A stretch of 16,261 nucleotides of DNA, taken from NCBI GenBank assembly GCA_016839905.1, contig JAEOTJ010000162.1, positions 1-16,261 of the forward strand. The letters run 5' to 3'. This DNA is from Promethearchaeota archaeon (lineage in GTDB: Archaea; Asgardarchaeota; Lokiarchaeia; Sigynarchaeales; SOKP01). The notes under the pieces were generated by a model. The model worked only from the letters and a program-made list of their open reading frames with translations. It made no database searches and was not told the DNA's origin. How positions within the stretch are numbered: position 1 is the stretch's first letter; each line of letters starts with the position of its first letter. Made by a program: the position numbers and the translations under genes. Shown here piece by piece: positions 1 to 6,870 of this stretch.

Positions 1-1
1 A

Positions 2-157
2 ATCCTTCGAGAAGAAAGAAATATTATGATTATCCATGAGGATATATCTACCGTTGGAACGACGGGAAGTCACGCCTTTGGAGAAAATGTAAGACCTAAA
101 GAGATTTTTCGGAATCTTTTTAGGCAATTTTCGAGGAAAAAGGAATCTCGCTTTTAA
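2..157 (+). CDS. C-terminal end of a probable TnpB-like RNA-guided nuclease (partial)
   Basis: The reading frame is open from the left edge and ends in TAA at 155-157, giving 51 residues of a gene that starts outside the window. The tail includes ISTVGTTGSHAFGENVRP, which resembles the C-terminal tail of archaeal TnpB/IS1341-type proteins (TVGTTG..ACG-like). The catalytic RuvC and zinc-finger parts would lie upstream and cannot be seen. The usual Cys of the tail is Phe here (HAFG), so this may be a decayed copy. The stronger support is the context: the stop codon sits in the loop of a hairpin followed by TAGTTCAA, as expected where a tnpB gene runs into the right end of an IS200/IS605-type element. 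The family call rests on memory of the motif and on this context, not on an alignment. Confidence 0.45.
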   Translation: MLREERNIMIIHEDISTVGTTGSHAFGENVRPKEIFRNLFRQFSRKKESRF

Positions 158-172
158 GGGCGAGTAGTTCAA
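60..172 (+). ncRNA. Candidate omega RNA (reRNA) and right end of an IS200/IS605-like element
   Basis: Just past the TnpB-like tail there is a short hairpin, CTCGC (147-151) pairing with GCGAG (160-164), followed by TAGTTCAA (165-172). In IS200/IS605 elements the 3' end of tnpB and the adjacent right-end hairpin are transcribed as the omega RNA scaffold, and the flanking DNA just outside serves as guide. The guide would then begin near 173 (TTAACAAATG...). The 5' limit given here is arbitrary and the exact element end is uncertain by a few bases. No left end is available inside the window to test it. Confidence 0.35.
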
Positions 173-288
173 TTAACAAATGCACTTATTATAAAATTGA
201 TAGCGATTTTATTATTTTAATTGATTAAAATAAGAGAAAAGAATTAATTAAATTACAGTGTAATAGGCCCGCATATTCCCCCAAAACG

Positions 289-678
289 TCATTTTATGAG
301 GTCGGTAATAAAACAGGTCTCCACGATCTTTATGCCCTTAATAGGAGCGATCTTTTCTTCTATGAGCGGGTTAAATTGCTCGATCGAAGGGATCTCAACT
401 TTAATAAAAAGTCCACAATCTCCACTTAATCGCCATATCTTAGTAACTTCTTCAAGTTGTTTCAATTCTTTTATAATTTGCTTAATTTCTTTAAAATCTG
501 GTTCTATTTTTATAGTAGCACGGGTTTTTGGTTTAGAATTTATGTTATACTCTATAGTAAACTTTTTAATTATCCCATCATCTTCTAATTTTTTAACCCT
601 CCGCCTTACTGTTGCTTCCGTTTTACCAACCTGCTTTGAAATGTCATTAAATGAGGTTCTACTATTCTCTTTTAGCAA
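289..678 (-). CDS. Lrp/AsnC-family transcriptional regulator
   Basis: The product is a small winged-helix regulator with an N-terminal HTH (ISKQVGKTEATVRRRVKKLE, with the wing following as DDGIIKKF) and a C-terminal RAM/AsnC-like ligand and oligomerisation domain ending in ETCFITDLIK. Family members bind DNA as dimers or octamers and respond to amino acids or related effectors; the ligand cannot be read here. The start given is a TTG at 676-678, but the family pattern continues upstream in the same frame as EIDVIDLKILDL (711-676), the normal first helix. The frame is closed by TGA at 715-717 and contains no ATG, GTG or TTG before position 678. A Shine-Dalgarno-like AGGTGA (720-715) lies six bases before ATC (708-706). 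The gene therefore probably starts near 708 with a non-standard codon, or has lost its start (see findings). It is monocistronic in this window. Confidence 0.85.
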   Translation of the reverse strand: MLKENSRTSFNDISKQVGKTEATVRRRVKKLEDDGIIKKFTIEYNINSKPKTRATIKIEPDFKEIKQIIKELKQLEEVTKIWRLSGDCGLFIKVEIPSIEQFNPLIEEKIAPIKGIKIVETCFITDLIK

Positions 679-714
679 ATCAAGTATTTTTAAATCAATA
701 ACGTCGATTTCTAA

Positions 715-720
715 TCACCT
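715..720 (-). promoter_or_regulatory. Shine-Dalgarno-like site upstream of the Lrp/AsnC gene
   Basis: AGGTGA on the minus strand is complementary to the 3' end of archaeal 16S rRNA. It is six bases before an ATC codon at 708 and 36 bases before the first standard start codon (TTG, 678). Its position argues that translation begins close to 708 rather than at 678. Confidence 0.45.
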
Positions 721-1180
721 TTATAAGACTTTATACCTAAATGTAATAAATTAATTATTAAAATGATATATATAATTATAAAATGTGATAATTTCCTTAT
801 AAATTTTTTTCTTTATTGTACCTAAAACACTAAATTTATTTTACGAAAATAAAATTTTGTCGAAAAGTAAGAATAAAATTTTAGAAAAATGTTAAAAAAC
901 ACTATAAAAAATACACATCTGAGATATAATAGAAAAAACATTTCAGAAATGATGTTAGGTCTACGTAAGAAATGTGAAAATCATGTTTTAAGAAATGGTA
1001 AGAATACCGAACCATTTTAAAATCAATATAATAATAAATTCTTTCAAACTTAATTTAGGAGATTTTTAAAATTTTTTTTGTATTAACTTAAATATTTTTT
1101 ACCAAAAAATTAAAATAAATAATAATTTAAATAATATTATAAAGATTATTTTAAAGAATTGATGATAAGAGGTTCAAATC
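721..1180. other. AT-rich divergent intergenic region
   Basis: About 460 bases separate the divergent Lrp/AsnC and TrmB genes. I find no convincing gene. The region is dominated by A/T runs that could hold TATA boxes for both genes, and contains one clear inverted repeat, AAATGGT (993-999) and ACCATTT (1011-1017). Such spacing between two regulator genes would suit operator sites, but none can be assigned to a particular protein from sequence alone. Confidence 0.5.
993..1017. promoter_or_regulatory. Inverted repeat, possible operator upstream of the TrmB-family gene
   Basis: AAATGGT and ACCATTT are perfect reverse complements separated by 11 bases (AAGAATACCGA). The repeat is about 165 bases upstream of the TrmB-family start. 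It may be an operator or a short RNA hairpin. In such AT-rich DNA a 7-bp pairing can also arise by chance, although the GG/CC core makes it less trivial. Confidence 0.3.
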
Positions 1181-1978
1181 GTGTCTAACGATGTTCCGGA
1201 TAAAATAAAGGAAAGTCTAAAATCTATAGGATTAACTGATTATGAGATTTCTATTTATTTAACTCTAATCTCAAAAGGGCCAATGGACGCTCGCGAGCTT
1301 TCTGAATCCAGTGGTGTTCCATATTCTCGAATTTACAATATTTTAACCCAATTAGAAAAAGATAAAATGTGGATTTTAAAAGAGGAGACAAGCCGTCCAA
1401 GCCGTTACTTCGCAAAATCGCCAGACGAGGCATTAATAATCGCAAAAAAGCAATATAACGATAATTTCGATGGGCATTCCAATGAAATCATCCGAAATTT
1501 AACCCCGATCTACCAATCACATGACACGCCCATTAAAATTGCATTATATGTTCATAGGGGCAGGGATATATGCATGAACAGGTCATTAAGTCTTATAAAA
1601 ATGGCAAAGACGTCAATATTTCTAGTTTTAACAGAATTCGATTTCTTGGGCGTGTTCTATGAGGATATAAAGAAAGCAAGAGCTAGAGGGGTTACAAATC
1701 TAAAATTGCTAATTGAAGAGGAGGCAAGAAAGGATGAAAAATTTAATGACATGTTAGAAAAATATGATTCTATTTGCGATATTAAATCTCGAGATCAAGT
1801 ATTCGGAAATTCTATAATAGTTGATGAGGGTGTGGATGCTTTTGTCATTTTGACACAAAAGTTCTTCAAGAAACTTTCGTATTTTGGGATTACGACGGAT
1901 CACATCGCCATGGGCCCAGCTTCTGTTTTTTATTTTAACTACCTTTATGAATCAGCAAGTGAAGTTGTTTTTAAATAA
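1181..1978 (+). CDS. TrmB-family transcriptional regulator
   Basis: This 265-residue protein has the TrmB layout. An N-terminal winged HTH (about residues 10-80; IGLTDYEISIYLTLISKG, then SGVPYSRIYNILTQLEK) is followed by a linker and a C-terminal effector domain with a phospholipase-D-like fold pattern (about 115-265; MAKTSIFLVLTEFDF, ARARGVTNLKLLI, SIIVDEGVDAFVI). TrmB proteins usually control sugar uptake or central carbon genes, but many Asgard paralogues have unknown ligands. The start is GTG at 1181, preceded by AGAGGT at a spacing of seven to eight bases, a good Shine-Dalgarno site. It converges on the unknown 150-aa gene, with the stop codons about 26 bases apart. No transporter or sugar gene lies next to it, so its target is not evident. 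Confidence 0.88.
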   Translation: MSNDVPDKIKESLKSIGLTDYEISIYLTLISKGPMDARELSESSGVPYSRIYNILTQLEKDKMWILKEETSRPSRYFAKSPDEALIIAKKQYNDNFDGHSNEIIRNLTPIYQSHDTPIKIALYVHRGRDICMNRSLSLIKMAKTSIFLVLTEFDFLGVFYEDIKKARARGVTNLKLLIEEEARKDEKFNDMLEKYDSICDIKSRDQVFGNSIIVDEGVDAFVILTQKFFKKLSYFGITTDHIAMGPASVFYFNYLYESASEVVFK

Positions 1979-2004
1979 AAAAGAGTTATCATGAAAAGTT
2001 AGAG

Positions 2005-2457
2005 TTATTTAAGAAAAGCTCTCTTCCCTAGAAAAATAAAAAGCTCACCAAGCTCGAAAAGAGTCAAGGGTTTGATCAGATTTGCCATATCGCTTCTCAT
2101 TTCTGTTTTATCCTTCCCAGATAAGATAAGTTTCTCTACATCTTCAATGTAATCATCCATATTTAGAAATAGAATTTCAATTTTTGCAACACCCGTCAGT
2201 TCTTCGAGGTCTGTCTTAAGATGCCTCTCAAGTTCATTTAAAAAATCCAACTTAAGTATTGGTTTTAGATCATATTCCTTTATTAACCTATTAATTTCTT
2301 CTAAAACTACATTTATAACTAAATTAAAATCATCCGTTTCTTTATACCGGGGTATGAATAAATCGCTAATAATTATCTCAAATAAGGTTTTAGGTGCTTT
2401 TGAGTCAAACTCTATTTCATTTCCGTTGGATAATTTAATCATTTTAATTTTAACCAT
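2005..2457 (-). CDS. Hypothetical protein, 150 aa
   Basis: I do not recognise this protein. It is acidic and mainly helical by inspection, with an N-terminal beta-like stretch (IKLSNGNEIEF) and Leu-rich helices near the end (LIKPLTLFELGELFIFLG). It has no signal peptide, membrane segment or Cys/His motif. The ATG at 2457 is preceded by GGCGTGAG, a partial Shine-Dalgarno match; an alternative Met lies at residue 6. It is 91 bases downstream of the M24 peptidase gene on the same strand and may be co-transcribed. Codon use is like the neighbours and the frame is uninterrupted, so it is probably a real gene. Confidence 0.7.
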   Translation of the reverse strand: MVKIKMIKLSNGNEIEFDSKAPKTLFEIIISDLFIPRYKETDDFNLVINVVLEEINRLIKEYDLKPILKLDFLNELERHLKTDLEELTGVAKIEILFLNMDDYIEDVEKLILSGKDKTEMRSDMANLIKPLTLFELGELFIFLGKRAFLK

Positions 2458-2548
2458 GTATTACTCACGCCTTAAAAATTTAAAAAAATTGTTTTTAATA
2501 ATAATTAGATATTAGTTTTTATATTATTTTTCTTCATTTAAAGTATCA

Positions 2549-3670
2549 TTAATATTTTTTTTTTTTTGATTTAGTAAGTGAAATAAAACCATTCCTTTTA
2601 ATAATTATTTGATCCTCCGTTCGGGCGCCTCCTAATCCAGGAAAATACAACCCTGGTTCTATAGTAACGACCATATTTTCTTTTAAAACATCCTTAGAAA
2701 TGGGTGATAAAAAGGGATTCTCATGAACTTCAATCCCTACACCATGACCAAGGCTATGAATAAATTTTTTACTCCCTTCCTCATTCTTATTCTTAAAGAA
2801 TTCCCTTGCAAGTTTATCCATTTCAGCACAGGTAAGTCCAGCTTTGATATTATCTAATACATATTGTTGGCATTCATTTACTAAATTGACCAATTTTGCC
2901 TTTTCAGGATTGATTTTTCCAAAAATGAAAGTTCTCGTCATATCAGAACAATAACCATTATACTTGGCTCCAATGTCTACAATTATTAGATCTCCATCTT
3001 CAATCTTTTTATCTGATGTTGTTGAATGAGGATAAGCTGAATTTTCTCCAGACGCAACAATTATATCAAATGAAGTTCCATCTGAACCAGCTTTCCTCAT
3101 TGAATACTCTGCCTCCGCGGCTAACTCCCTCTCCGTCATTCCCTCTTTAACAACTTTAATAATCGTATTAAATCCAATATCGCCTAATTGCGCCGCCTTT
3201 TTCATTCTCTTAATTTCTTCAGCTGTTTTTATCGTTCTTGCATCTGATAGAATCCCTGATATTCCTATAAATTCTGAATTTGAATATTTATCTTTCCAAT
3301 CGTTAAACTTTTTAACGGAAATATGATCATCTTCAAAACCAATCATTTTAATATTAAGCTTGTTGATTTCATTCTCCATATAATTCATATCTCCTTGTGG
3401 AATCTTCTTAATCTCAATTAGGTTTGATAGATCAGCATCATTATCAATTTTTTTTTTAACTTCATCATATTCAAGCATATTTAAAAAAATCTGAATTCTT
3501 CTCGATCGATCTTTAGGTTCCTCTCTTAGAATTAGGATTAAAATATCACTTACTATGTTAAATCCAAGAATATATATCAAATTCTCAGGCTTAGTAATCA
3601 TTATTGCTCCAAATTCTCCATTTACAAATTGCTCATGGTGTATAATTTGTTCTATCTTTTTTAAACTCAA
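2549..3670 (-). CDS. M24-family metallopeptidase (Xaa-Pro aminopeptidase/dipeptidase type)
   Basis: This 373-residue cytoplasmic enzyme would remove N-terminal residues before proline or cleave Xaa-Pro dipeptides. A creatinase-like N-terminal domain (about 1-145, KPENLIYILGF) precedes a pita-bread catalytic domain. The five metal ligands are visible: Asp232 (VDIG), Asp243 (CSDMTRTF), His309 (SLGHGVGIEVHENP), Glu338 (TIEPGLY) and Glu352 (ARTEDQ). His215 (YPHSTT) matches the substrate-binding His. The length is typical of PepP/PepQ-like archaeal enzymes; the exact substrate cannot be decided. Translation seems to begin at TTG 3668-3670, only six bases after the stop of the upstream 222-aa gene and in the same frame, so the two are very likely co-transcribed. 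The C-terminus KSKKKKY is encoded by a 13-A run that could be prone to slippage. Confidence 0.92.
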   Translation of the reverse strand: MSLKKIEQIIHHEQFVNGEFGAIMITKPENLIYILGFNIVSDILILILREEPKDRSRRIQIFLNMLEYDEVKKKIDNDADLSNLIEIKKIPQGDMNYMENEINKLNIKMIGFEDDHISVKKFNDWKDKYSNSEFIGISGILSDARTIKTAEEIKRMKKAAQLGDIGFNTIIKVVKEGMTERELAAEAEYSMRKAGSDGTSFDIIVASGENSAYPHSTTSDKKIEDGDLIIVDIGAKYNGYCSDMTRTFIFGKINPEKAKLVNLVNECQQYVLDNIKAGLTCAEMDKLAREFFKNKNEEGSKKFIHSLGHGVGIEVHENPFLSPISKDVLKENMVVTIEPGLYFPGLGGARTEDQIIIKRNGFISLTKSKKKKY

Positions 3671-3676
3671 CTTTTT

Positions 3677-4345
3677 TCAACTCTTTTCATATTTAATTAT
3701 TTTGCATTCATTATCAACAATTATTATATCAGCATGATGTTCTCTAATTACCTCGTCGTAATTGACGACGCGTTTCTCTTCTTTAACAGTATCCAAATCA
3801 TTCTCACAAGCTATTTCAAAAGCTTCACTACCATTAAATATTACATTTTTATTAAATCTTAAAATTAAATTAGAAACTCTCCAGAAAACACCAGGATCCG
3901 CATCTATTATTTTTACTTTAAGATTGTATCGGTTTATGATTTCTTGAATGATGCTGAATGATACACCTTCAAATTTTTCATCAATCTTGCATAAAATAAG
4001 ATTTTTAAGTTCTAAGGGAAGTTTAAGTTTAATTTGACCATCTCCCCTTAAAATTTCTAAAGAAAATTTTTTAGAAATATAGTAAATAATATTTTGTCTT
4101 TCTTCATCAAGAAATGTATGGCTCCAATCGATATATTTATTTGATTCTAGTATTAATTGGTCATTTTTTAAAAAACAAGTACCTTCCCAATCATTACCAA
4201 CAGTTCCAAATTTCCTACTCACAGTTAATTCATATTTGAATTTTGCCTTACCCTCTGAAAAATACAGAACATCTAACCTGTATTCATGCGTTTCTCGCCT
4301 AGTACGATACTCAAGTACGTAGTAATGTCCAGAAATGTCCTCCAT
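3677..4345 (-). CDS. Hypothetical protein, 222 aa, upstream partner of the M24 peptidase
   Basis: I do not recognise this protein. The N-terminal half (1-110) alternates short beta-like stretches (HYYVLEYRTRRETHEYRLDV, KFKYELTVSRKF), suggesting a beta-sandwich or barrel. The C-terminal half looks alpha/beta (SFSIIQEIINRYNLKVKIID, HADIIIVDNECKIIKYEKS). It has no signal peptide or membrane helix. It starts at ATG 4345 after a long AT-rich leader and ends in TGA at 3677-3679. The M24 peptidase begins six bases later in the same frame with a TTG, so translational coupling is likely. A functional link to the peptidase is inferred from this arrangement only. Confidence 0.72.
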   Translation of the reverse strand: MEDISGHYYVLEYRTRRETHEYRLDVLYFSEGKAKFKYELTVSRKFGTVGNDWEGTCFLKNDQLILESNKYIDWSHTFLDEERQNIIYYISKKFSLEILRGDGQIKLKLPLELKNLILCKIDEKFEGVSFSIIQEIINRYNLKVKIIDADPGVFWRVSNLILRFNKNVIFNGSEAFEIACENDLDTVKEEKRVVNYDEVIREHHADIIIVDNECKIIKYEKS

Positions 4346-5085
4346 TATAATTATTTCCTTGCAATTACTTATTTATATTAAATGGGTTTACTAAAAAATA
4401 TAAAAATTTGGATAAAAAAAAGTTAAAATTTTATAAAATTTTTAAAATTCAGTTTTTTATTTATATCAAGGAATTTACCCCGAATTAAATGATTTCATGT
4501 AATGATTTAAGTTTTTTAAAAGAAAGGAGTAGAAAAAATCAGAAAGTATGATATTTTATATAAAGTAAAAGGAGACGTATTTATCTAATAACAGGATTAA
4601 GGGTTGAGGTATTTTTGCTCGTATCTACGAGCTTTAGGTATAAGAATATATTTTATTATCATATTTTCAGATCTTTTTAAATTGTATTTCTTGTGTAAAC
4701 CTTTAGTATGGTAATATTTAAAGTTGATCATCTCCTATGACAAAAGGGAAAATCTAATATCAATAATTTATGAGAATATTTGCAGACAATTGAGTCTTAA
4801 TATAATATATCTCTCATATTATCTACTTTATATGGTTATTGGCAAAGGACTCCATCTATAAATCACATTATTGGAATCCCAAAAGTTAAACCTCATAAAG
4901 AACTATTTTTCCATTAAAATTCTTAATGTTATCGTTCGCATTTTTAACTCGAAGTATTATTGATATCTCTTAATATATTTTCATAGTATCATTCTCAAGG
5001 TGTTAAAAGAGTGAGATAAACATATATAATTAGTCTTTATACATATATTATATTAATTTTCGATGGTTCAAGTTAAGATATTAAA
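4346..5085. other. Long gene-free divergent region
   Basis: About 740 bases hold no open frame of useful length on either strand and no recognisable tRNA, rRNA or C/D-box RNA. Both flanking genes point away from it, so it should contain two promoters. A/T-rich TATA-like stretches lie at both ends (for example ATATATAATTAG near 5023-5034). The only distinct element I find is a perfect palindrome at 4617-4632. The stretch could hide a small RNA or be a decayed gene; I see no direct sign of either. Confidence 0.5.
4617..4632. promoter_or_regulatory. Perfect palindrome GCTCGTA-TC-TACGAGC
   Basis: Two 7-base arms (4617-4623 and 4626-4632) are perfect reverse complements with a 2-base centre. They lie in the middle of the AT-rich region and are clearly more GC-rich than their surroundings. 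This is the form expected of an operator for a dimeric winged-helix or HTH regulator. It is about 270 bases from the 222-aa gene start and 450 bases from the GTPase start, so it is not close to either core promoter. Confidence 0.35.
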
Positions 5086-5994
5086 ATGATATCACAGATT
5101 TTTATCATAGCATCAGGGGGAAAACTATGTTATTCTAAGAATTTTTTAGGTCAAACTAATGCAGACAGCGATATAGTTAGTGGATTTCTGACTGCCTTTA
5201 GAGACCTTGCTCAAGAGCTCGAGGCAGGAGAGATTAATAGTTTCAACTTTCATAATTTTAAATTTTTTTACGACCATGATGCTGAATTAAACATACTATT
5301 CATAATCGTTATCGATATTGACGATATGGAAAAAGAAGCGAGAGATAAATTAGAATTATTAAAGAACGAATTTTTAAAAAGATATCGGGAGCATTTGGTT
5401 AATTGGAGGGGAAATATCAAGATTTTTAAGGAGTTTGATGAATATGCAGAAGATCATATTTTTATCCCTCCTAAGGTCTTATTGGTAGGAGAAGATGGTG
5501 TGGGAAAATCTACGATAATGAAGCTATTTCCTGGAGAGGTCGTGTTAGAATTAGATGAGGATTTAAACGAGGTCATTGAAAAGCCCATTACCGTGTCTGG
5601 TTTAGAAGGGATAAAACAGTTCATATTGCGAGAAATAAGTCTAAAAGATTTAGTGGATAATTCAAAACAATATCGGTTATTACTAAATACAGTTGAAATA
5701 ATTTGTATTGTCGTTAATTCCATGGCAGAAAATTTACAAAGTACTAAAAAATTATTTTTCCAACTTAAAAATCTCGTAAAAAAAGCTGATTTTTATGTAA
5801 TTGCTAACTTTCAAGATTTAAAAGATAAGGTGCTTGAACCAGAAAAGATTGAAAAGGAACTTGGCATAAAAACTTACCCCTTTTCACCAAATCAGCCTGA
5901 TGCGGAGATTACCATGTTTTTAATAATAGGAGATATATTAGAGACATCATTTCAGGATGATTACATGAAGTTGCTAAAAGCTCTAGTTCGTTAA
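5086..5994 (+). CDS. Longin-like domain fused to a degenerate small GTPase
   Basis: Residues 1-115 resemble a longin/roadblock-like domain of the kind seen in Asgard and eukaryotic trafficking proteins (ISQIFIIASGGKLCYSK, then LNILFIIVIDIDD). Residues 128-302 resemble a Ras/Arf-type G domain. The P-loop GEDGVGKST is intact at 135-143, and the G4 position reads NFQD (241-244), keeping Asn and Asp of NKxD but losing Lys. A G5-like stretch may be TYPFSP (263-268). The region where G3 (DxxG) should lie (about 180-200) has no such motif, so Mg/GTP hydrolysis is probably impaired and the domain may be a nucleotide-binding switch or scaffold. Asgard genomes encode many small GTPases and longin proteins; a fusion in one chain suggests a self-contained unit. 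The ATG at 5086 has only a weak leader (AAGATATTAAA), so initiation may be leaderless. No signal or membrane segment is seen. Confidence 0.7.
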   Translation: MISQIFIIASGGKLCYSKNFLGQTNADSDIVSGFLTAFRDLAQELEAGEINSFNFHNFKFFYDHDAELNILFIIVIDIDDMEKEARDKLELLKNEFLKRYREHLVNWRGNIKIFKEFDEYAEDHIFIPPKVLLVGEDGVGKSTIMKLFPGEVVLELDEDLNEVIEKPITVSGLEGIKQFILREISLKDLVDNSKQYRLLLNTVEIICIVVNSMAENLQSTKKLFFQLKNLVKKADFYVIANFQDLKDKVLEPEKIEKELGIKTYPFSPNQPDAEITMFLIIGDILETSFQDDYMKLLKALVR

Positions 5995-6107
5995 ATGAAA
6001 ATTATTACTTTTACCTTCCTTTATCAGTAAAATTATAATTTATATTTCAGCAATATTTAAAAGATTGAGTACCCATTAAATAAATAGAAAGAGATGTTTT
6101 GAGTTAA

Positions 6108-6740
6108 ATGGAAAAAGAAGAATTTTTAAAGCTTTTACCAAAGCTAATAAGGGAAAACGATGATGTAAAAGGTGCCATAATTACTGCCTTATCTGGTGTC
6201 GTGGCAACTAAAGATGATATTCGACAGGTTATTGAGGAATTTGACAAGCGATTTGAAGCAATGGACAAGCGATTTGAAGCAATGCAAGCACAGATGGACA
6301 AGCGATTTGAAGCATTACAGTTACAAATTAATTCAAATTACACAGAACTTCGGTATGCCATTGATAATTTGGGTTCTCGAACGGGAAAAGGCTTGGAAGA
6401 AATGGTCTTAAAGTTATTAATAGAACAACAAAAATTAAAAGATATTGAAATATCCAATATCGAAAGAAAAACAATAATGGATGAAGTTGGCGATATTTTT
6501 CCAAGGGGATACTCCACAGATATTGATATCTTAATGGAAAATGGTAAAATAATCTTAATGGAAATAAAATTTAAAATAGATAATAGAGATATTTATCATT
6601 TTGTACAAGTTAGCAAATTATATGAGAAATTATATCAAAAACCAGATGAATTATGGGTTTTAACTTTAGAAATATCCCCTAAAACTCTGAATGTCTCTAA
6701 GGAATTTCCTGTAAAAGTTATTTATGGAAAAGTTAAATGA
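6108..6740 (+). CDS. Coiled-coil PD-(D/E)XK nuclease-like protein (DUF3782/COG5493 type)
   Basis: This 210-residue protein has a helical N-terminus (1-40), a coiled coil (about 40-90) made of near-identical heptads DKRFEAM, and a C-terminal alpha/beta domain with a PD-(D/E)XK signature: Asp138 and Asp140 (STDIDILM), then Glu152 and Lys154 (LMEIKF). The arrangement matches the archaeal DUF3782/COG5493 family, predicted to be nucleases but largely uncharacterised. The coiled coil probably drives oligomerisation. The core residues are present, so catalysis is possible, though the substrate is unknown. The start ATG at 6108 follows GAGTTAA. The gene is 113 bases downstream of the GTPase gene on the same strand and could have its own promoter. 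In-frame 21-base DNA repeats encode the heptads. Confidence 0.75.
   Translation: MEKEEFLKLLPKLIRENDDVKGAIITALSGVVATKDDIRQVIEEFDKRFEAMDKRFEAMQAQMDKRFEALQLQINSNYTELRYAIDNLGSRTGKGLEEMVLKLLIEQQKLKDIEISNIERKTIMDEVGDIFPRGYSTDIDILMENGKIILMEIKFKIDNRDIYHFVQVSKLYEKLYQKPDELWVLTLEISPKTLNVSKEFPVKVIYGKVK
6243..6317 (+). repeat. 21-base in-frame direct repeats encoding coiled-coil heptads
   Basis: GACAAGCGATTTGAAGCAATG occurs at 6243-6263, is repeated exactly at 6264-6284, and recurs with changes only in its last bases at 6297-6317 after a 12-base spacer. Each unit encodes DKRFEAM or DKRFEAL. The DNA identity, including third positions, points to recent slippage or unequal exchange rather than old protein-level repetition, so the copy number may differ between strains. 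Confidence 0.9.
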
Positions 6741-6870
6741 ATTGTTCTTTTTATATCTTAATTACATTAGAGCTAATTGGATGAGTTGAGATAGATAAAT
6801 AGAGATCTTAAAAGTTATCAAGAAAGATTATATTCATTTAAGATTAAAAAATTGAATATTTAAGATATTA

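Noticed and set aside
296..754. 152-aa open frame on the plus strand opposite the Lrp/AsnC gene
   Set aside because: It is the antisense shadow of a recognisable regulator; its protein has no family features and no start context.
910..960. CTGA and ATGATG resembling C/D-box sRNA elements
   Set aside because: The order and spacing are wrong (a D-like box before a C-like box with no second pair), and such short motifs are common by chance.
1171..1180. GGTTCAAATC resembling the T-arm of a tRNA
   Set aside because: There is no matching stem on either side, no acceptor or anticodon arm upstream, and the site is the ribosome-binding region of the TrmB-family gene.
2555..2567. T13 run as a transcription terminator
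   Set aside because: It lies inside the coding end of the minus-strand M24 peptidase, and no plus-strand gene ends just before it; the plus-strand TrmB gene ends 570 bases upstream.
6243..6317. CRISPR-like direct repeats
   Set aside because: The repeats are contiguous or separated by 12 bases, are in frame and encode coiled-coil heptads inside a gene.
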